Assembly (NCBI GenBank): GCA_949948775.1
Contig: CATLHC010000001.1
Location: forward strand, 1 to 64,000
Direction: 5' to 3'
DNA: 64,000 nt
Origin: an uncultured Oscillospiraceae bacterium
GTDB lineage: Bacteria > Bacillota > Clostridia > Oscillospirales > Oscillospiraceae
A program made the translations under genes and the position numbers. Below, one piece after another: positions 9,689-19,196 of the stretch. Every line of letters begins with the position of its first letter. Position 1 is the stretch's first letter. The notes under the pieces were generated by a model. The model worked only from the letters and a program-made list of their open reading frames with translations. It was not told where the DNA came from and did no database searches.

Positions 9689-12637
9689 ATGGGAGAGCTG
9701 ATGATTCGCAGGAACAGGACCACTGCCGTGACCCGGTATCAGGGGACGGAAAAGACGGGCAGGGCGGAGAAGCAGGCCGGCGTGACCCAGCCCAAGCAGA
9801 CGGCGGGCCGGACGGCGGACACAGTCTCGGAGACGCTGCGGCAGCTGATGAGCCGGGTGACCCAGGCGGGGCGTCAGGCCCGGGAGGGCCGCCGGAGCCT
9901 CCAGTCGGGGGAGGCGGCTCTGGCCGAGGTGGAGGACAACCTGGGCCGCATGGAGGAGCTGGCCCGCCAGTCGGCGGGAGAGGGCGCAGCGGACCGCGCC
10001 GCCCTCCAGAGGGACCTAGAGCAGCTTCGGGACGAGATCGGCCGGATCGCCCAGGACGGCGTGAAGGCGGGGCTGTTCCAGGACGGAGAGGCCGGAGACG
10101 GCCTGGACGCGCTGGTGGACGCGGTGATGGAGGGCCTGTCCGCCCGGCAGGAGGGGGTGGAGAGCCTCCCCGGCTGGCTGCTGGGCGGGCTGGCGGGGGA
10201 TGCCCCCGATAAGGCCGCGCTGCTGTCCGCCCTGGGCGTGGACGAGTCGGCCAGCGGCGCACAGGTGCTGGCCGCGCTGGGCAGGCTCCCGCTGGAGGGC
10301 GGCTCCGCTTCGGGCTACCTGGCCGCGCTCTACCTGGGGGCGGTGATCTCCGGCGGCGCGTCCTCGGGGCCGGTGGACCCGGCTCAGGCCGCGGAAGGGC
10401 TGAGGCAGTTCATGGAGGCGGTGGCGGAGGGCCTCTCGCCGGACGAGGCGCTGGAGCTGCTGACGGGGGGCGTGTTCACCAGCCTGGAAGGCTTCCAGGC
10501 CCAGTTCACCGGCGGCACGGCCCCAGGGCTGGAGACCTTTTTGATGGACCTGCTGTTTTCCCAGGACGGGGGAGACGTCTTAACCGACCTGCTGAGCCTG
10601 ATGGCCGGGGGCGGCGGGGACATGGAGATGCTGATGGACCTGCTGGCCTCCCTGGGCGGCTCCGGGGACGGGTTGATGGCGCTGCTGGACGGCCTGGGCG
10701 CGTCCTCTGCGCCGCCGGAGGGCGCGGCTGCGGCGCTGGAGACGCTGACGCTGGGGACGGCTCAGGCGTCGGGGCAGGATCTGTCCGGCGTGGCCGCCGG
10801 CCCGGAAAACGGCGCGGTGACGGTGAGCGGAGAGGCGGATGTGATCCTCCGGGGGCTGGGCCAGGAGACGCCGCAGGTCCAGCTGACCGGCTTGGGGACG
10901 GTGACGGTCCAGCAGATGAGCGTCCAGCTGCTGAGTGTCCAGTCCGCCCAGGTCCGGGTGGTCAGCGCGGGAGAGACCGTGATCGCCCAGCTCCGGCTGG
11001 GCGAGGGGACCACCCTCGTCCTGGACGGCGGCGGGCTGATACACATCGGCCGGCTCGAGGGCGGGGCGGACAGCGTCCTGCGGCTGGCCGGCGGCGCGGT
11101 GGTCCTGGATGGGGAGCCCGGCGCCGGGGGAAAGACGGCCCCGCTGGTGATGGTGGACGGACCCGCCGCCCTGCTGGCGGCCCAGGGGGCCGCGGTGCAG
11201 GACGCCCAGGGCAGGCCGCTGGAGCGCTTTGACATCATGTGGAAGCTGCTGCTGCCGGAGTGGAGCGCCCTGACCTCCCTGTCGGTGGACGGCAGGCAGA
11301 GCCCGCTGATGCTGCGGCAGGAGCAGATGGACCCCGTCCGGCTGTGGCTGCTGAAGCAGGACTCCGACGAGAAGTGGCCCTCCCATATTATCACCCTCCG
11401 GGGGAGGGACAAGGCGGGCCGGGCCAGCACCAAATATATCTATGTGCGCTGGGATGAGCGGGCGGGGGGCTTCCGGGCGGTGTCCATGTATCCCAACCCC
11501 TTCACCGTCACCGGCGGCGAGCGGGATGTGGACTGGCGCTATGAGGAGGAGAGCCAGACCCTTGTCATCCTGACCAGCCGGGTGACCGCCGTCTCCGGCG
11601 GCGCGGGGGTGGACGCCAACCAGGTACCCTTCAGCGGCCGGATCGTCCTGGAGGACGGCATGGGCGCGGTGGAGCTGACCCTGGACGGCGTGGTGTGCCG
11701 GGTGGACGCCGGCCGGGCCTTCCACCTGGGCCGGGGGAACGACGTGACCCTGCTGCTGCAAAGGGGCACGGACAACGTGTTTGAGAGCGGTCCGGGCTGC
11801 GCGGGCATCTCCATGGGGGACGGAACCTCCCTGCGCATCGATCAGACCAAGGGGGCCAGGAGAGACCCGGACGGCACCCTCACCGCCACCGGCGGGTCCG
11901 GCGGCGCGGGCATCGGCCGGGACAGCGGCACGGTGCGGGAGCCCACCGGTCCCATCCGCATCCAGGGCGGAACGGTCACCGCCGTGGGCGCCGGAGGAGG
12001 AGCGGGCATCGGCGGGGCGCTGGGCGCGCCGGCGGGGGACATCCATATCCAGGGCGGCTCGGTGAGCGCTCAGGCGGACTGCTGCGCCGCCGCCATCGGG
12101 GCGGGCATCCAGGGGGCCTGCGGCGACATTACCATCACCGGCTCGGCCCGGGTGGTCAAGGCCCAGGGGGGCGGGCCCGACGGGGACATCGGCGGGTGCC
12201 TGTTCGGCAACTGCGGGAAGGTCCGGGTGTCCGCCGGGACGGACATCGGCGCGGCCAAGCTGTGGACCCAGCGGGGGCTGTCCATGCAGGTGGGCGAGTC
12301 CACCGTGACGCTGCCCAGGTTCCGGGTGTCCACCGGGGCCCTGCACCTGGACGAGCTGGACATCTCCACCCGGGAGGCGGCGAAGGCCGCCATGTCGGTG
12401 CTCACCTCCGACCGGCGCTGGGTCACCCGGCTCCAGGGGGCCTACGGCGCCATGTACGGCCAGCTGGCCCAGAGCTTCGGGGGCATGTACAACGTTAACG
12501 GGTATTTCAGCGTGACGCGGGACACCAGCGAGGCCAGCTCGCTGGTGATGCATATTCGCGAGGTGCTGCGGCAGTCCCCCCTGGCCAAAGTCCTCCAGGA
12601 GCGGGGGATGGAGGATGTGGGGCAGCTGCTGCGGTGA
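9689..12637 (+). CDS. Large secreted-type/repeat protein with flagellin-D1-like N-terminal motif and Gly-rich beta-repeat region
   Basis: 982 aa; NLGRMEELARQSAGEGAADRAALQRDLEQLRDEIGRIA resembles flagellin D1; repeats such as GGSGGAGIGRDSG.../GGGAGIGGALG. Confidence 0.55.
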   Translation: MGELMIRRNRTTAVTRYQGTEKTGRAEKQAGVTQPKQTAGRTADTVSETLRQLMSRVTQAGRQAREGRRSLQSGEAALAEVEDNLGRMEELARQSAGEGAADRAALQRDLEQLRDEIGRIAQDGVKAGLFQDGEAGDGLDALVDAVMEGLSARQEGVESLPGWLLGGLAGDAPDKAALLSALGVDESASGAQVLAALGRLPLEGGSASGYLAALYLGAVISGGASSGPVDPAQAAEGLRQFMEAVAEGLSPDEALELLTGGVFTSLEGFQAQFTGGTAPGLETFLMDLLFSQDGGDVLTDLLSLMAGGGGDMEMLMDLLASLGGSGDGLMALLDGLGASSAPPEGAAAALETLTLGTAQASGQDLSGVAAGPENGAVTVSGEADVILRGLGQETPQVQLTGLGTVTVQQMSVQLLSVQSAQVRVVSAGETVIAQLRLGEGTTLVLDGGGLIHIGRLEGGADSVLRLAGGAVVLDGEPGAGGKTAPLVMVDGPAALLAAQGAAVQDAQGRPLERFDIMWKLLLPEWSALTSLSVDGRQSPLMLRQEQMDPVRLWLLKQDSDEKWPSHIITLRGRDKAGRASTKYIYVRWDERAGGFRAVSMYPNPFTVTGGERDVDWRYEEESQTLVILTSRVTAVSGGAGVDANQVPFSGRIVLEDGMGAVELTLDGVVCRVDAGRAFHLGRGNDVTLLLQRGTDNVFESGPGCAGISMGDGTSLRIDQTKGARRDPDGTLTATGGSGGAGIGRDSGTVREPTGPIRIQGGTVTAVGAGGGAGIGGALGAPAGDIHIQGGSVSAQADCCAAAIGAGIQGACGDITITGSARVVKAQGGGPDGDIGGCLFGNCGKVRVSAGTDIGAAKLWTQRGLSMQVGESTVTLPRFRVSTGALHLDELDISTREAAKAAMSVLTSDRRWVTRLQGAYGAMYGQLAQSFGGMYNVNGYFSVTRDTSEASSLVMHIREVLRQSPLAKVLQERGMEDVGQLLR

Positions 12638-12663
12638 GCGCGCGCTGTCTGCTTAGATACAAA

Positions 12664-12702
12664 AGGCCCGTGCCGCCAAAAATCGGCGGCACGGGCCTTT
12701 TT
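12664..12702 (+). terminator. Rho-independent terminator
   Basis: AAAGGCCCGTGCCGCC-aaaaatc-GGCGGCACGGGCCTTTTT. Confidence 0.85.
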
Positions 12703-12722
12703 GACATTTGTGAAGAAGCGTC

Positions 12723-12751
12723 TTGACAAGGGAAGGGCGGGCGTGTATACT
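12723..12751 (+). promoter_or_regulatory. Promoter of the rib operon
   Basis: TTGACA (12723-12728), 17-nt spacer, TATACT (12746-12751), upstream of the RFN element. Confidence 0.7.
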
Positions 12752-12771
12752 TGACTTCGTAAACTGAATAA

Positions 12772-12882
12772 GGATCTTCAGGGCGGGGTGAAATTCCCCA
12801 CCGGTGGTAAAGCCCACGGGCCGAAAGGCAGACTCGGTGAGATTCCGAGGCCGACAGTATAGTCTGGATAAAGAGAAGATCA
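12772..12882 (+). ncRNA. FMN riboswitch (RFN element)
   Basis: GATCTTCAGGGCGGGGTGAAATTCCCCACCGGTGGTAAAGCCCACGGGCC...GACTCGGTGAGATTCCGAGGCCGACAGTATAGTCTGGATAAAGAGAAGATC; matches the RFN consensus with a closing P1 stem. Confidence 0.95.
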
Positions 12883-12921
12883 GCGTGACGCGGGGAGTGG
12901 TTCCACGCGCCCATGGCTTTG

Positions 12922-12950
12922 CTCTGGAATGGTATCGTTCCAGAGTTTTT
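12922..12950 (+). terminator. Riboswitch expression-platform terminator
   Basis: CTCTGGAA-tggtatcg-TTCCAGAG-TTTTT. Confidence 0.8.
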
Positions 12951-12986
12951 GTGTTTATGGGCGGGAGGCTCTGCGTCCGTTTTCGA

Positions 12987-13017
12987 TGCCTTGAACGAGC
13001 TTTGTTCAAGGCATTTT
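12987..13017 (+). terminator. Second leader hairpin/terminator
   Basis: TGCCTTGAAC-gagcttt-GTTCAAGGCA-TTTT. Confidence 0.6.
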
Positions 13018-13038
13018 GCGTGTTCAGAGGTGAGAATT

Positions 13039-14145
13039 GTGAGCGACCTGGACTATATGCGCCTGGCGCTGGAGCTGGCGCGGCGGGGCCGGGGCTGGAC
13101 GTCGCCCAACCCCATGGTGGGGGCGGTGATCGTGAAGGACGGGCGGATCATCGGCCGGGGCTGGCATGAGAGGTGCGGACAGCCCCACGCCGAGCGCAAC
13201 GCGCTGGCCTCCTGCGCCGAGGACCCCAGGGGCGCGGTGATGTATGTCACGCTGGAGCCCTGCTGCCACCACGGGCGGCAGCCGCCCTGCACCGACGCCA
13301 TTCTGGAGGCCGGTATCCGCCGGGTGTCGGTGGGGTCGGGCGACCCCAATCCGCTGGTGGCGGGGAAGGGGATCGGCATTCTGCGGGACCACGGCGTGGA
13401 GGTTGTAGAGGACGTTCTGCGGGAGGAATGCGACAAGCTGAACGAGATTTTTTTCCACTACATCCAGACCAAGCGCCCCTTTGTGGTGATGAAGTACGCC
13501 ATGACCATGGACGGGAAGATCGCGGCCTATACCGGGGCCTCCAAGTGGGTGACGGGTGAGGAGGCCCGCGCCCATGTGCAGGAGCAGCGCCACCGCTGCG
13601 CCGCCATCATGGTGGGCGTGGGGACGGTGCTGGCGGACGACCCCCTGCTGACCTGCCGCCTGGAGGGCGGCAGAGATCCCGCCCGCGTAATCTGCGACAC
13701 CCACCTGCGCACGCCGCTGACGGCGCAGGTGGTGACGACTGCGAAAGAGGTCCCCACCATCGTTGCCACCTGCTGTATGGACCAGGAAAGGCGGAGGGCC
13801 TATCAAGACGCCGGGTGCCGCGTGCTGTCCGTGGCCGAACGGGACGGTCATGTAGACCTGTGGGAATTGATGGAGCGGCTGGGCCGGGAGGAGCTGGACA
13901 GCGTTCTGCTGGAGGGCGGCGGCACGCTGAACTGGGCCGCGCTGGAGTGCGGCGTGGTGCAGAAGGTCCAGGCGTACATCGCCCCCAAGCTGTTCGGCGG
14001 CCGGGAGGCCAAGACGCCGGTGGAGGGCCTGGGCGTTCCCTCCCCGGAGAGCGCGTTTCGGCTGAAAAACACTGAGATTACCCGGCTGGGAGAGGATTTT
14101 TTGATGGAGAGCGAGGTGGAGTACGGTGTTCACCGGGATTATTGA
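13039..14145 (+). CDS. ribD: Bifunctional diaminohydroxyphosphoribosylaminopyrimidine deaminase/reductase
   Basis: SPNPMVGAVIVKDG, HAERNAL, TLEPCCHHGRQPPCTDAI, KYAMTMDGKIA; GTG start. Confidence 0.95.
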   Translation: MSDLDYMRLALELARRGRGWTSPNPMVGAVIVKDGRIIGRGWHERCGQPHAERNALASCAEDPRGAVMYVTLEPCCHHGRQPPCTDAILEAGIRRVSVGSGDPNPLVAGKGIGILRDHGVEVVEDVLREECDKLNEIFFHYIQTKRPFVVMKYAMTMDGKIAAYTGASKWVTGEEARAHVQEQRHRCAAIMVGVGTVLADDPLLTCRLEGGRDPARVICDTHLRTPLTAQVVTTAKEVPTIVATCCMDQERRRAYQDAGCRVLSVAERDGHVDLWELMERLGREELDSVLLEGGGTLNWAALECGVVQKVQAYIAPKLFGGREAKTPVEGLGVPSPESAFRLKNTEITRLGEDFLMESEVEYGVHRDY

Positions 14146-14773
14146 GGAGATCGGGACGGTGGAGCGGATCAAGCGGGGCGCTCATTCCGCCGTGCTGACC
14201 ATCGGCGCGCGCACGGTGCTGGAGGGCACAAAAATCGGCGACAGCATCGCCGTAAACGGCATCTGCCTCACCGTCAGGCTGCTGGACGGCGGCAGCTTCT
14301 CCGCCGACGTGATGCACGAGACGCTGAACCGCTCCGCCCTGGCGGGGCTGAGCGCCGGGGACCACGTAAATCTGGAGCGGGCCATGCCCGCCGACGGGCG
14401 GTTTGGCGGACACATCGTGGCCGGCCATGTGGACGGCGTGGGGAAGATCACCCGCGTCCGCCGGGACGACACCGCGATTTGGTACACCGTGGAGGCCGCG
14501 CGGTCGGTGCTGCGGTATGTTGTGGAAAAGGGGTCCGTGGCCATTGACGGCATCAGCCTCACCGTGGCGGCGGTGACGGAGACGGATTTCTCCGTCTCGG
14601 TGATCCCCCACACTGCGGCCAAGACCGTCCTGGGAGAGCGCCGGGCGGGGGACTCGGTCAACCTGGAGACGGACGTCGTCGGAAAATATGTGGAAAAGCT
14701 GCTGGCCCCCGCGCCGGAAGGGCGGGAGGGCAGCGCCATCACCCGGGAATTTTTGTCCCGGTACGGATTTTAG
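14126..14773 (+). CDS. ribE: Riboflavin synthase (alpha subunit)
   Basis: MFTGIIEEIGTV, GDSIAVNGICLTV, GHVDGVG, IDGISLTV duplicated lumazine-binding fold. Confidence 0.95.
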   Translation: MFTGIIEEIGTVERIKRGAHSAVLTIGARTVLEGTKIGDSIAVNGICLTVRLLDGGSFSADVMHETLNRSALAGLSAGDHVNLERAMPADGRFGGHIVAGHVDGVGKITRVRRDDTAIWYTVEAARSVLRYVVEKGSVAIDGISLTVAAVTETDFSVSVIPHTAAKTVLGERRAGDSVNLETDVVGKYVEKLLAPAPEGREGSAITREFLSRYGF

Positions 14774-14785
14774 GAGGGACGCAAA

Positions 14786-15985
14786 ATGGCACTGTTCAAT
14801 ACCGTGGAAGAGGCGCTGGAGGACCTGCGCCAAGGAAAGATCATTCTGGTGACCGACGACCCGGACCGGGAAAACGAGGGCGATTTCATCTGCGCGGCCC
14901 AGTTTGCCACCACGGAAAACATCAACTTCATGGCCACCCACGGCAAGGGGCTGATCTGCATGCCCATGTCGGAGGAATACGTAGATCGGCTGAGGATTCC
15001 CCAGATGGTGCGCACCAACACCGACAACCACGAGACGGCCTTTACCGTGTCCATCGACCACGCCTCCACCTCCACCGGCATCTCCGCCGCCGAGCGGTCC
15101 GTCACCGCCATGGCCTGCGTGGCGGAGGATACCCGGCCGGAGGACTTCCGCCGTCCGGGGCACATGTTCCCCCTGCTGGCGAAAAAGAACGGCGTGCTGG
15201 AGCGAAACGGCCACACCGAGGCCACAGTGGACCTGTGCCGTCTGGCGGGGCTGAAGGAGTGCGGCCTGTGCTGCGAGATCATGCGGGAGGACGGCACCAT
15301 GATGCGCACGCCGGAGCTTCTGGAGCTGGCAAAGCGCTGGGGCATGAAGTTTATCACCATCCGGGACCTGCAAAACTACCGGAAGTGCCGCGAGCAGCTG
15401 GTGGACCGGGTGACCACGGTGAAGCTTCCCACCAAATACGGCGAGTTTACCGCCCACGGCTTTGTCAACCGGCTGAACGGCGAGCACCACGTGGCCTTGG
15501 TGAAGGGGGACGTCGGCGACGGGAGGGACGTGCTGTGCCGGGTCCACTCCGAGTGCCTGACGGGGGACACCTTCGGCTCCCTGCGCTGCGACTGCGGGCA
15601 GCAGCTGGCCGCCGCCATGACCCAGATCGAGCAGGAGGGCCGGGGCATCCTGCTGTACATGCGCCAGGAGGGCCGGGGCATCGGCCTCATCAACAAGCTG
15701 CGTGCCTACGAGCTCCAGGAGCAGGGCATGGACACCCTGGAGGCCAACCTGGCCCTGGGCTTCGCCGGGGACGAGCGGGAGTATTACATCGGCGCGCAGA
15801 TTCTGCGGGAGCTGGGGGTCAAGAGCATGCGGCTTTTGACCAACAACCCGGACAAGGTGTATCAGCTGTCCGAGTTCGGGCTGGAGATCACCCGACGGGT
15901 GCCCATCCAGATGGCGGCCACCGCCCATGATCTGTTTTATTTGAGGACCAAACAGGCCCGTATGGGGCACATTTTGAGCTATTAA
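14786..15985 (+). CDS. ribBA: Bifunctional DHBP synthase/GTP cyclohydrolase II
   Basis: [45 protein letters not shown]. Confidence 0.95.
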   Translation: MALFNTVEEALEDLRQGKIILVTDDPDRENEGDFICAAQFATTENINFMATHGKGLICMPMSEEYVDRLRIPQMVRTNTDNHETAFTVSIDHASTSTGISAAERSVTAMACVAEDTRPEDFRRPGHMFPLLAKKNGVLERNGHTEATVDLCRLAGLKECGLCCEIMREDGTMMRTPELLELAKRWGMKFITIRDLQNYRKCREQLVDRVTTVKLPTKYGEFTAHGFVNRLNGEHHVALVKGDVGDGRDVLCRVHSECLTGDTFGSLRCDCGQQLAAAMTQIEQEGRGILLYMRQEGRGIGLINKLRAYELQEQGMDTLEANLALGFAGDEREYYIGAQILRELGVKSMRLLTNNPDKVYQLSEFGLEITRRVPIQMAATAHDLFYLRTKQARMGHILSY

Positions 15986-16004
15986 AGCGGAAAGGAACAT
16001 CATC

Positions 16005-16481
16005 ATGAAAACATTTGAGGGCAAGCTGGTATCCAAGCGGATCAAGGTGGGCGTCGTATGCGCCCGGTTCAACGAGTTCATCACCTCCAAGCTGCTGGGC
16101 GGGGCCATGGACGGGCTGCTCCGCCACGATGTGCGGGAGGAGGACGTCCATGTGGCCTGGGTGCCGGGGGCCTTTGAGATCCCGCTCATCGCCTCCAAAA
16201 TGGCGAAGAGCGGAAAGTATGACGCGGTGATCTGCCTGGGTTCGGTGATCCGGGGGGCCACCAGCCACTACGACTACGTGTGCAGTGAGGCGGCCAAGGG
16301 CATCGCCATGGTATCGCTGGAGACGGGCGTGCCGGTGATGTTCGGGGTGCTGACCACCGAGAACATCGAGCAGGCCATCGAGCGGGCGGGGTCCAAGGCT
16401 GGAAACAAGGGCTACGACTGCGCCCTGGGGGCCATCGAGATGGTGAACCTGATCCGGGAGCTGGAGGGGCCGCAGGCGTAA
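16005..16481 (+). CDS. ribH: 6,7-dimethyl-8-ribityllumazine synthase
   Basis: [43 protein letters not shown]. Confidence 0.95.
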   Translation: MKTFEGKLVSKRIKVGVVCARFNEFITSKLLGGAMDGLLRHDVREEDVHVAWVPGAFEIPLIASKMAKSGKYDAVICLGSVIRGATSHYDYVCSEAAKGIAMVSLETGVPVMFGVLTTENIEQAIERAGSKAGNKGYDCALGAIEMVNLIRELEGPQA

Positions 16482-16495
16482 ATCTGCTTAAAGAA

Positions 16496-16529
16496 ACAGG
16501 GGCTGCCGCAGGACAGCCCCTGTTTTTTT
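16496..16529 (+). terminator. Rho-independent terminator of the rib operon
   Basis: ACAGGGGCTG-ccgcagga-CAGCCCCTGTTTTTTT. Confidence 0.88.
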
Positions 16530-16641
16530 GTGCGCCTGCGGAGAAATCGTCCCAGGTCATATTCAAGGCGGGGGGTTCATACAAAAAAGCGTGCGGGCCC
16601 GGCGGCCCGCACCCAGACTCAATCCCGAGAGGAGGCGCAAG

Positions 16642-16770
16642 ATGAGGCGGCAAGGTCCCAGCGTCACCTTTACGATCGAGGACCCCAACAGGCCGAAGGA
16701 GGTACAAAAGCTGCTGAAACAGATCATCCTTGAGAAGCTGCTGGCCATGAGGGGGCGGGGCGGCCCATGA
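16642..16770 (+). CDS. Small 42-aa protein translationally coupled to the recombinase
   Basis: MRRQGPSVTFTIEDPNRPKEVQKLLKQIILEKLLAMRGRGGP; stop overlaps the recombinase ATG (ATGA). Confidence 0.55.
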   Translation: MRRQGPSVTFTIEDPNRPKEVQKLLKQIILEKLLAMRGRGGP

Positions 16771-16967
16771 AAATCGCAGCGTATTGCCGCGTATCCACGG
16801 ACAGGGAGGAGCAGAAGGACAGCCTGAGCCATCAGAAGGAATTCTTTTTGGAATATGCCCAAAAAAACGGATACGAGCTGTACCGCCTGTACGCCGACGG
16901 GCCTGTTAAAATAGGACTAAACCAGCGATCCCTTGCTGTGCAGGCCCGTCAGCGTTGGTCCAAATAA
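16767..16967 (+). pseudogene. N-terminal fragment of serine recombinase (catalytic Ser), interrupted near 16896-16899
   Basis: MKIAAYCRVSTDREEQKDSLSHQKEFFLEYAQKNGYELYRLYAD, then unrelated sequence; continuation is at 38659. Confidence 0.88.
16896..16950. repeat. 10-bp inverted repeat at the inner left end
   Basis: GACGGGCCTG (16896-16905) and CAGGCCCGTC (16941-16950). Confidence 0.7.
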
Positions 16968-18463
16968 ACCCCGGCGTCCTTGAAAAAGCTGGCGGCGATG
17001 AGCACGATGACCGCGCCGATGGGGAAGGCCGCGATGATGCTCACGGACTGCAGGTTGGCCATGGAGCTTTCGGAGAACACCAGCGCGATGGGCAGGGCGA
17101 TGAGCAGCAGGCACCACATGAGCTTTACCGCCCAATGGGGCTCGTCCCCCTCACCAAGCCTGCGGCAGCTGTAGCAGGACGCGATGAGGGCGATGGAATC
17201 GAAGGAGGTGGCGTAAAAGGCCACCATGGTCACCAGCACAAGCGCCAGCACAAACTGAGCGCCGGGCAGGGTGCGGATCATGGAGATAATGAGCCGGTAC
17301 AGATCGCCGGTCTCGTTGTACTGGGCGATGAAGTCCGCCGCGCCGGACACCTGCCGGCCCAGAGAGTAGTTGCCTAGCACGATGAAGCTGACCACGGTGG
17401 AGCCCACGCCGAACCCGTAGCCGCCCAGGATCGTCTGGCGCACCGTCCGCCCCTTGGAGATGCTGCCGATGAAAAAGGGGGCGGCCACGCACCACACCAT
17501 CCAATAGGACCAGTAGAAAATGGTCCAGTTCTGGGGGAAGGAGGTGGTTCTCAGCGGGTCGGTGAAGGTGGCCAGCGCGAAGAAGTTCTGTACCATCCGG
17601 CCCAGCGCTTCGACGCCGGTCTCGATGATATACCGGGTTTCTCCGCCCAGCAGGAGCACGTAGGCCAGCAGGCCGAAAAACAGGTAAATGCAGGATTTCG
17701 CCAGCAGGCTGATACCCCGAAAGCCGTGGAGCAGGGAATAGGTATACACCGCGCAGGTTACCACCAGGATGAGGACGGTGACGGTGTTCCGGTCCAGCGG
17801 GATGCGGAACAGCTCCTCCAGGATGCCCGCCATCAGGGGAGTGGCCAGGCTGAAGGTGGTGGCCGTCCCGGCCAGCAGGGCAAAGACCGCCAGCAGGTCG
17901 ATGAGCCTGCCGGGCAGGCCGTCGGTGTGCCCGCCCAGGATGGGGCGGCAGGCCTCGGAGTACCGCTGCCGCTCCCGGCGGCGGACATGGAGCATAAATC
18001 CGAAGGCCGCGGCCAGCATGAGGTAAAATCCCCAGGGGATCAGGCTCCAGTGGAAGATGGGGTAGACGCTGGCCCAGTCCTGGATGGAGCCCAGCTCGGC
18101 GATATGAGGGTCCACGGCGTATAAGATCCACTCGGAGAAGGAGTAGAACAGAATGTCCGCCGCCAGCCCCGCCGTGAACATCATGGAGCCCCAGGTGAAA
18201 AAGGAGTAGGCCGGTTTTTCTCCCGGCTGGCCCAGCACAATGTCCCCGTATTTGGAGAACGCCGCGAACATGGACGCCAGGAACACACCCAGCCCAATCA
18301 CCAGATAGTAGACGCCGAAGGTGTCGCCAAACAGAGCCCGGATGCGGCCCAGCGCCTCGTTGGACTGGGCGGGGAAGGCGATAAACAGCGCGCTCAGCGC
18401 CAGGATGCACCCCAGGGGCACCAGGGTGATGGTCCAGTCGATTTTTTTCGCGCCGCGCTCCAT
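16949..18463 (-). CDS. BCCT-family (choline/betaine/carnitine) transporter
   Basis: About 504 aa, 12-TM pattern; ...FFTWGSMMFTAGLAADILFYSFSEW..., FPQNWTIFYWSYWMVWCVAAPFFIGSISKGRTVRQ. Confidence 0.85.
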   Translation of the reverse strand: MERGAKKIDWTITLVPLGCILALSALFIAFPAQSNEALGRIRALFGDTFGVYYLVIGLGVFLASMFAAFSKYGDIVLGQPGEKPAYSFFTWGSMMFTAGLAADILFYSFSEWILYAVDPHIAELGSIQDWASVYPIFHWSLIPWGFYLMLAAAFGFMLHVRRRERQRYSEACRPILGGHTDGLPGRLIDLLAVFALLAGTATTFSLATPLMAGILEELFRIPLDRNTVTVLILVVTCAVYTYSLLHGFRGISLLAKSCIYLFFGLLAYVLLLGGETRYIIETGVEALGRMVQNFFALATFTDPLRTTSFPQNWTIFYWSYWMVWCVAAPFFIGSISKGRTVRQTILGGYGFGVGSTVVSFIVLGNYSLGRQVSGAADFIAQYNETGDLYRLIISMIRTLPGAQFVLALVLVTMVAFYATSFDSIALIASCYSCRRLGEGDEPHWAVKLMWCLLLIALPIALVFSESSMANLQSVSIIAAFPIGAVIVLIAASFFKDAGVYLDQR

Positions 18464-18464
18464 G

Positions 18465-19196
18465 TCACGACCCTCCCTCCAGATAGGCTTTGTAGGCGGG
18501 ATCCAGCGCCGCCAGCTCGGACAGGCTGTCCACCTCCGCCAGGTCCCCCGGCTCCATTGGGAAGACGCCCAGCTTATATTCCCCGGGGTGGCGAAACAGG
18601 GCCACGTCGTCCCAGTAGAGGTCCCGGATCCCCTTCTGCTCAAATTCCAGCTCCAGGTGCCGCCGGAGGCGCCGTCCGTCCTCCTCGCTCCAGCGGGAGA
18701 TGCTGAACAGCTGCCAGCCCTTGGAGCCGCCCGTCCGGCTGCATGAGGCGACTACGCCGTTTTCCACCGTCAGCAGCCACTCGTCCGTGGGACCGTCCGT
18801 CCACACCGCGTTGTAGCCCGAGCGTTCAAACTGCGGGGCGAGGATGCGGGGGTTCCGGACCAGCAGGTCGGCGTCGGTGATGATGACGTCCCGCAGGTGT
18901 TCCCGGGCGGCATAGAGGGAGGAGATGTTGTTGCAGGTTTCATACCAGGGGTTTTCAATGAGCGTCACATTGGGGTAATCCTGTTTCAGAACCTGGAATT
19001 GCTCCTTGAGATAGCCCACCACCACATAGATCTCCCTGATCCCGTTTGCCATCAGCCCTTGAATCACCGTGTCGATCATCCGCACGCCGTTGACACGGAC
19101 CAGGGATTTGGGGGTGCTCAGCGTGACGGGCCGCATCCGCTTCCCGACTCCGGCGGCCACGATGACGGCTCGTTTTACTGTGTGCATGGCTTCCAT
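18465..19196 (-). CDS. LicC-like phosphocholine cytidylyltransferase (NTP transferase)
   Basis: VKRAVIVAAGVGKRMRPVTLSTPKSLVRVNG...IENPWYETCNNISSLYAA...IITDADLL. Confidence 0.85.
   Translation of the reverse strand: MEAMHTVKRAVIVAAGVGKRMRPVTLSTPKSLVRVNGVRMIDTVIQGLMANGIREIYVVVGYLKEQFQVLKQDYPNVTLIENPWYETCNNISSLYAAREHLRDVIITDADLLVRNPRILAPQFERSGYNAVWTDGPTDEWLLTVENGVVASCSRTGGSKGWQLFSISRWSEEDGRRLRRHLELEFEQKGIRDLYWDDVALFRHPGEYKLGVFPMEPGDLAEVDSLSELAALDPAYKAYLEGGS

Noticed and set aside
12011-12065. Gly-rich codon repeats as a DNA-level tandem repeat
   Set aside because: Protein-level motif similarity only; no clean nucleotide tandem repeat.
10580-12553. 657-aa minus-strand ORF
   Set aside because: Shadow of the 982-aa plus-strand protein; low-complexity composition.
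14078-16261. 727-aa minus-strand ORF across the rib operon
   Set aside because: Shadow of ribE/ribBA/ribH, which are clearly coding on the plus strand.
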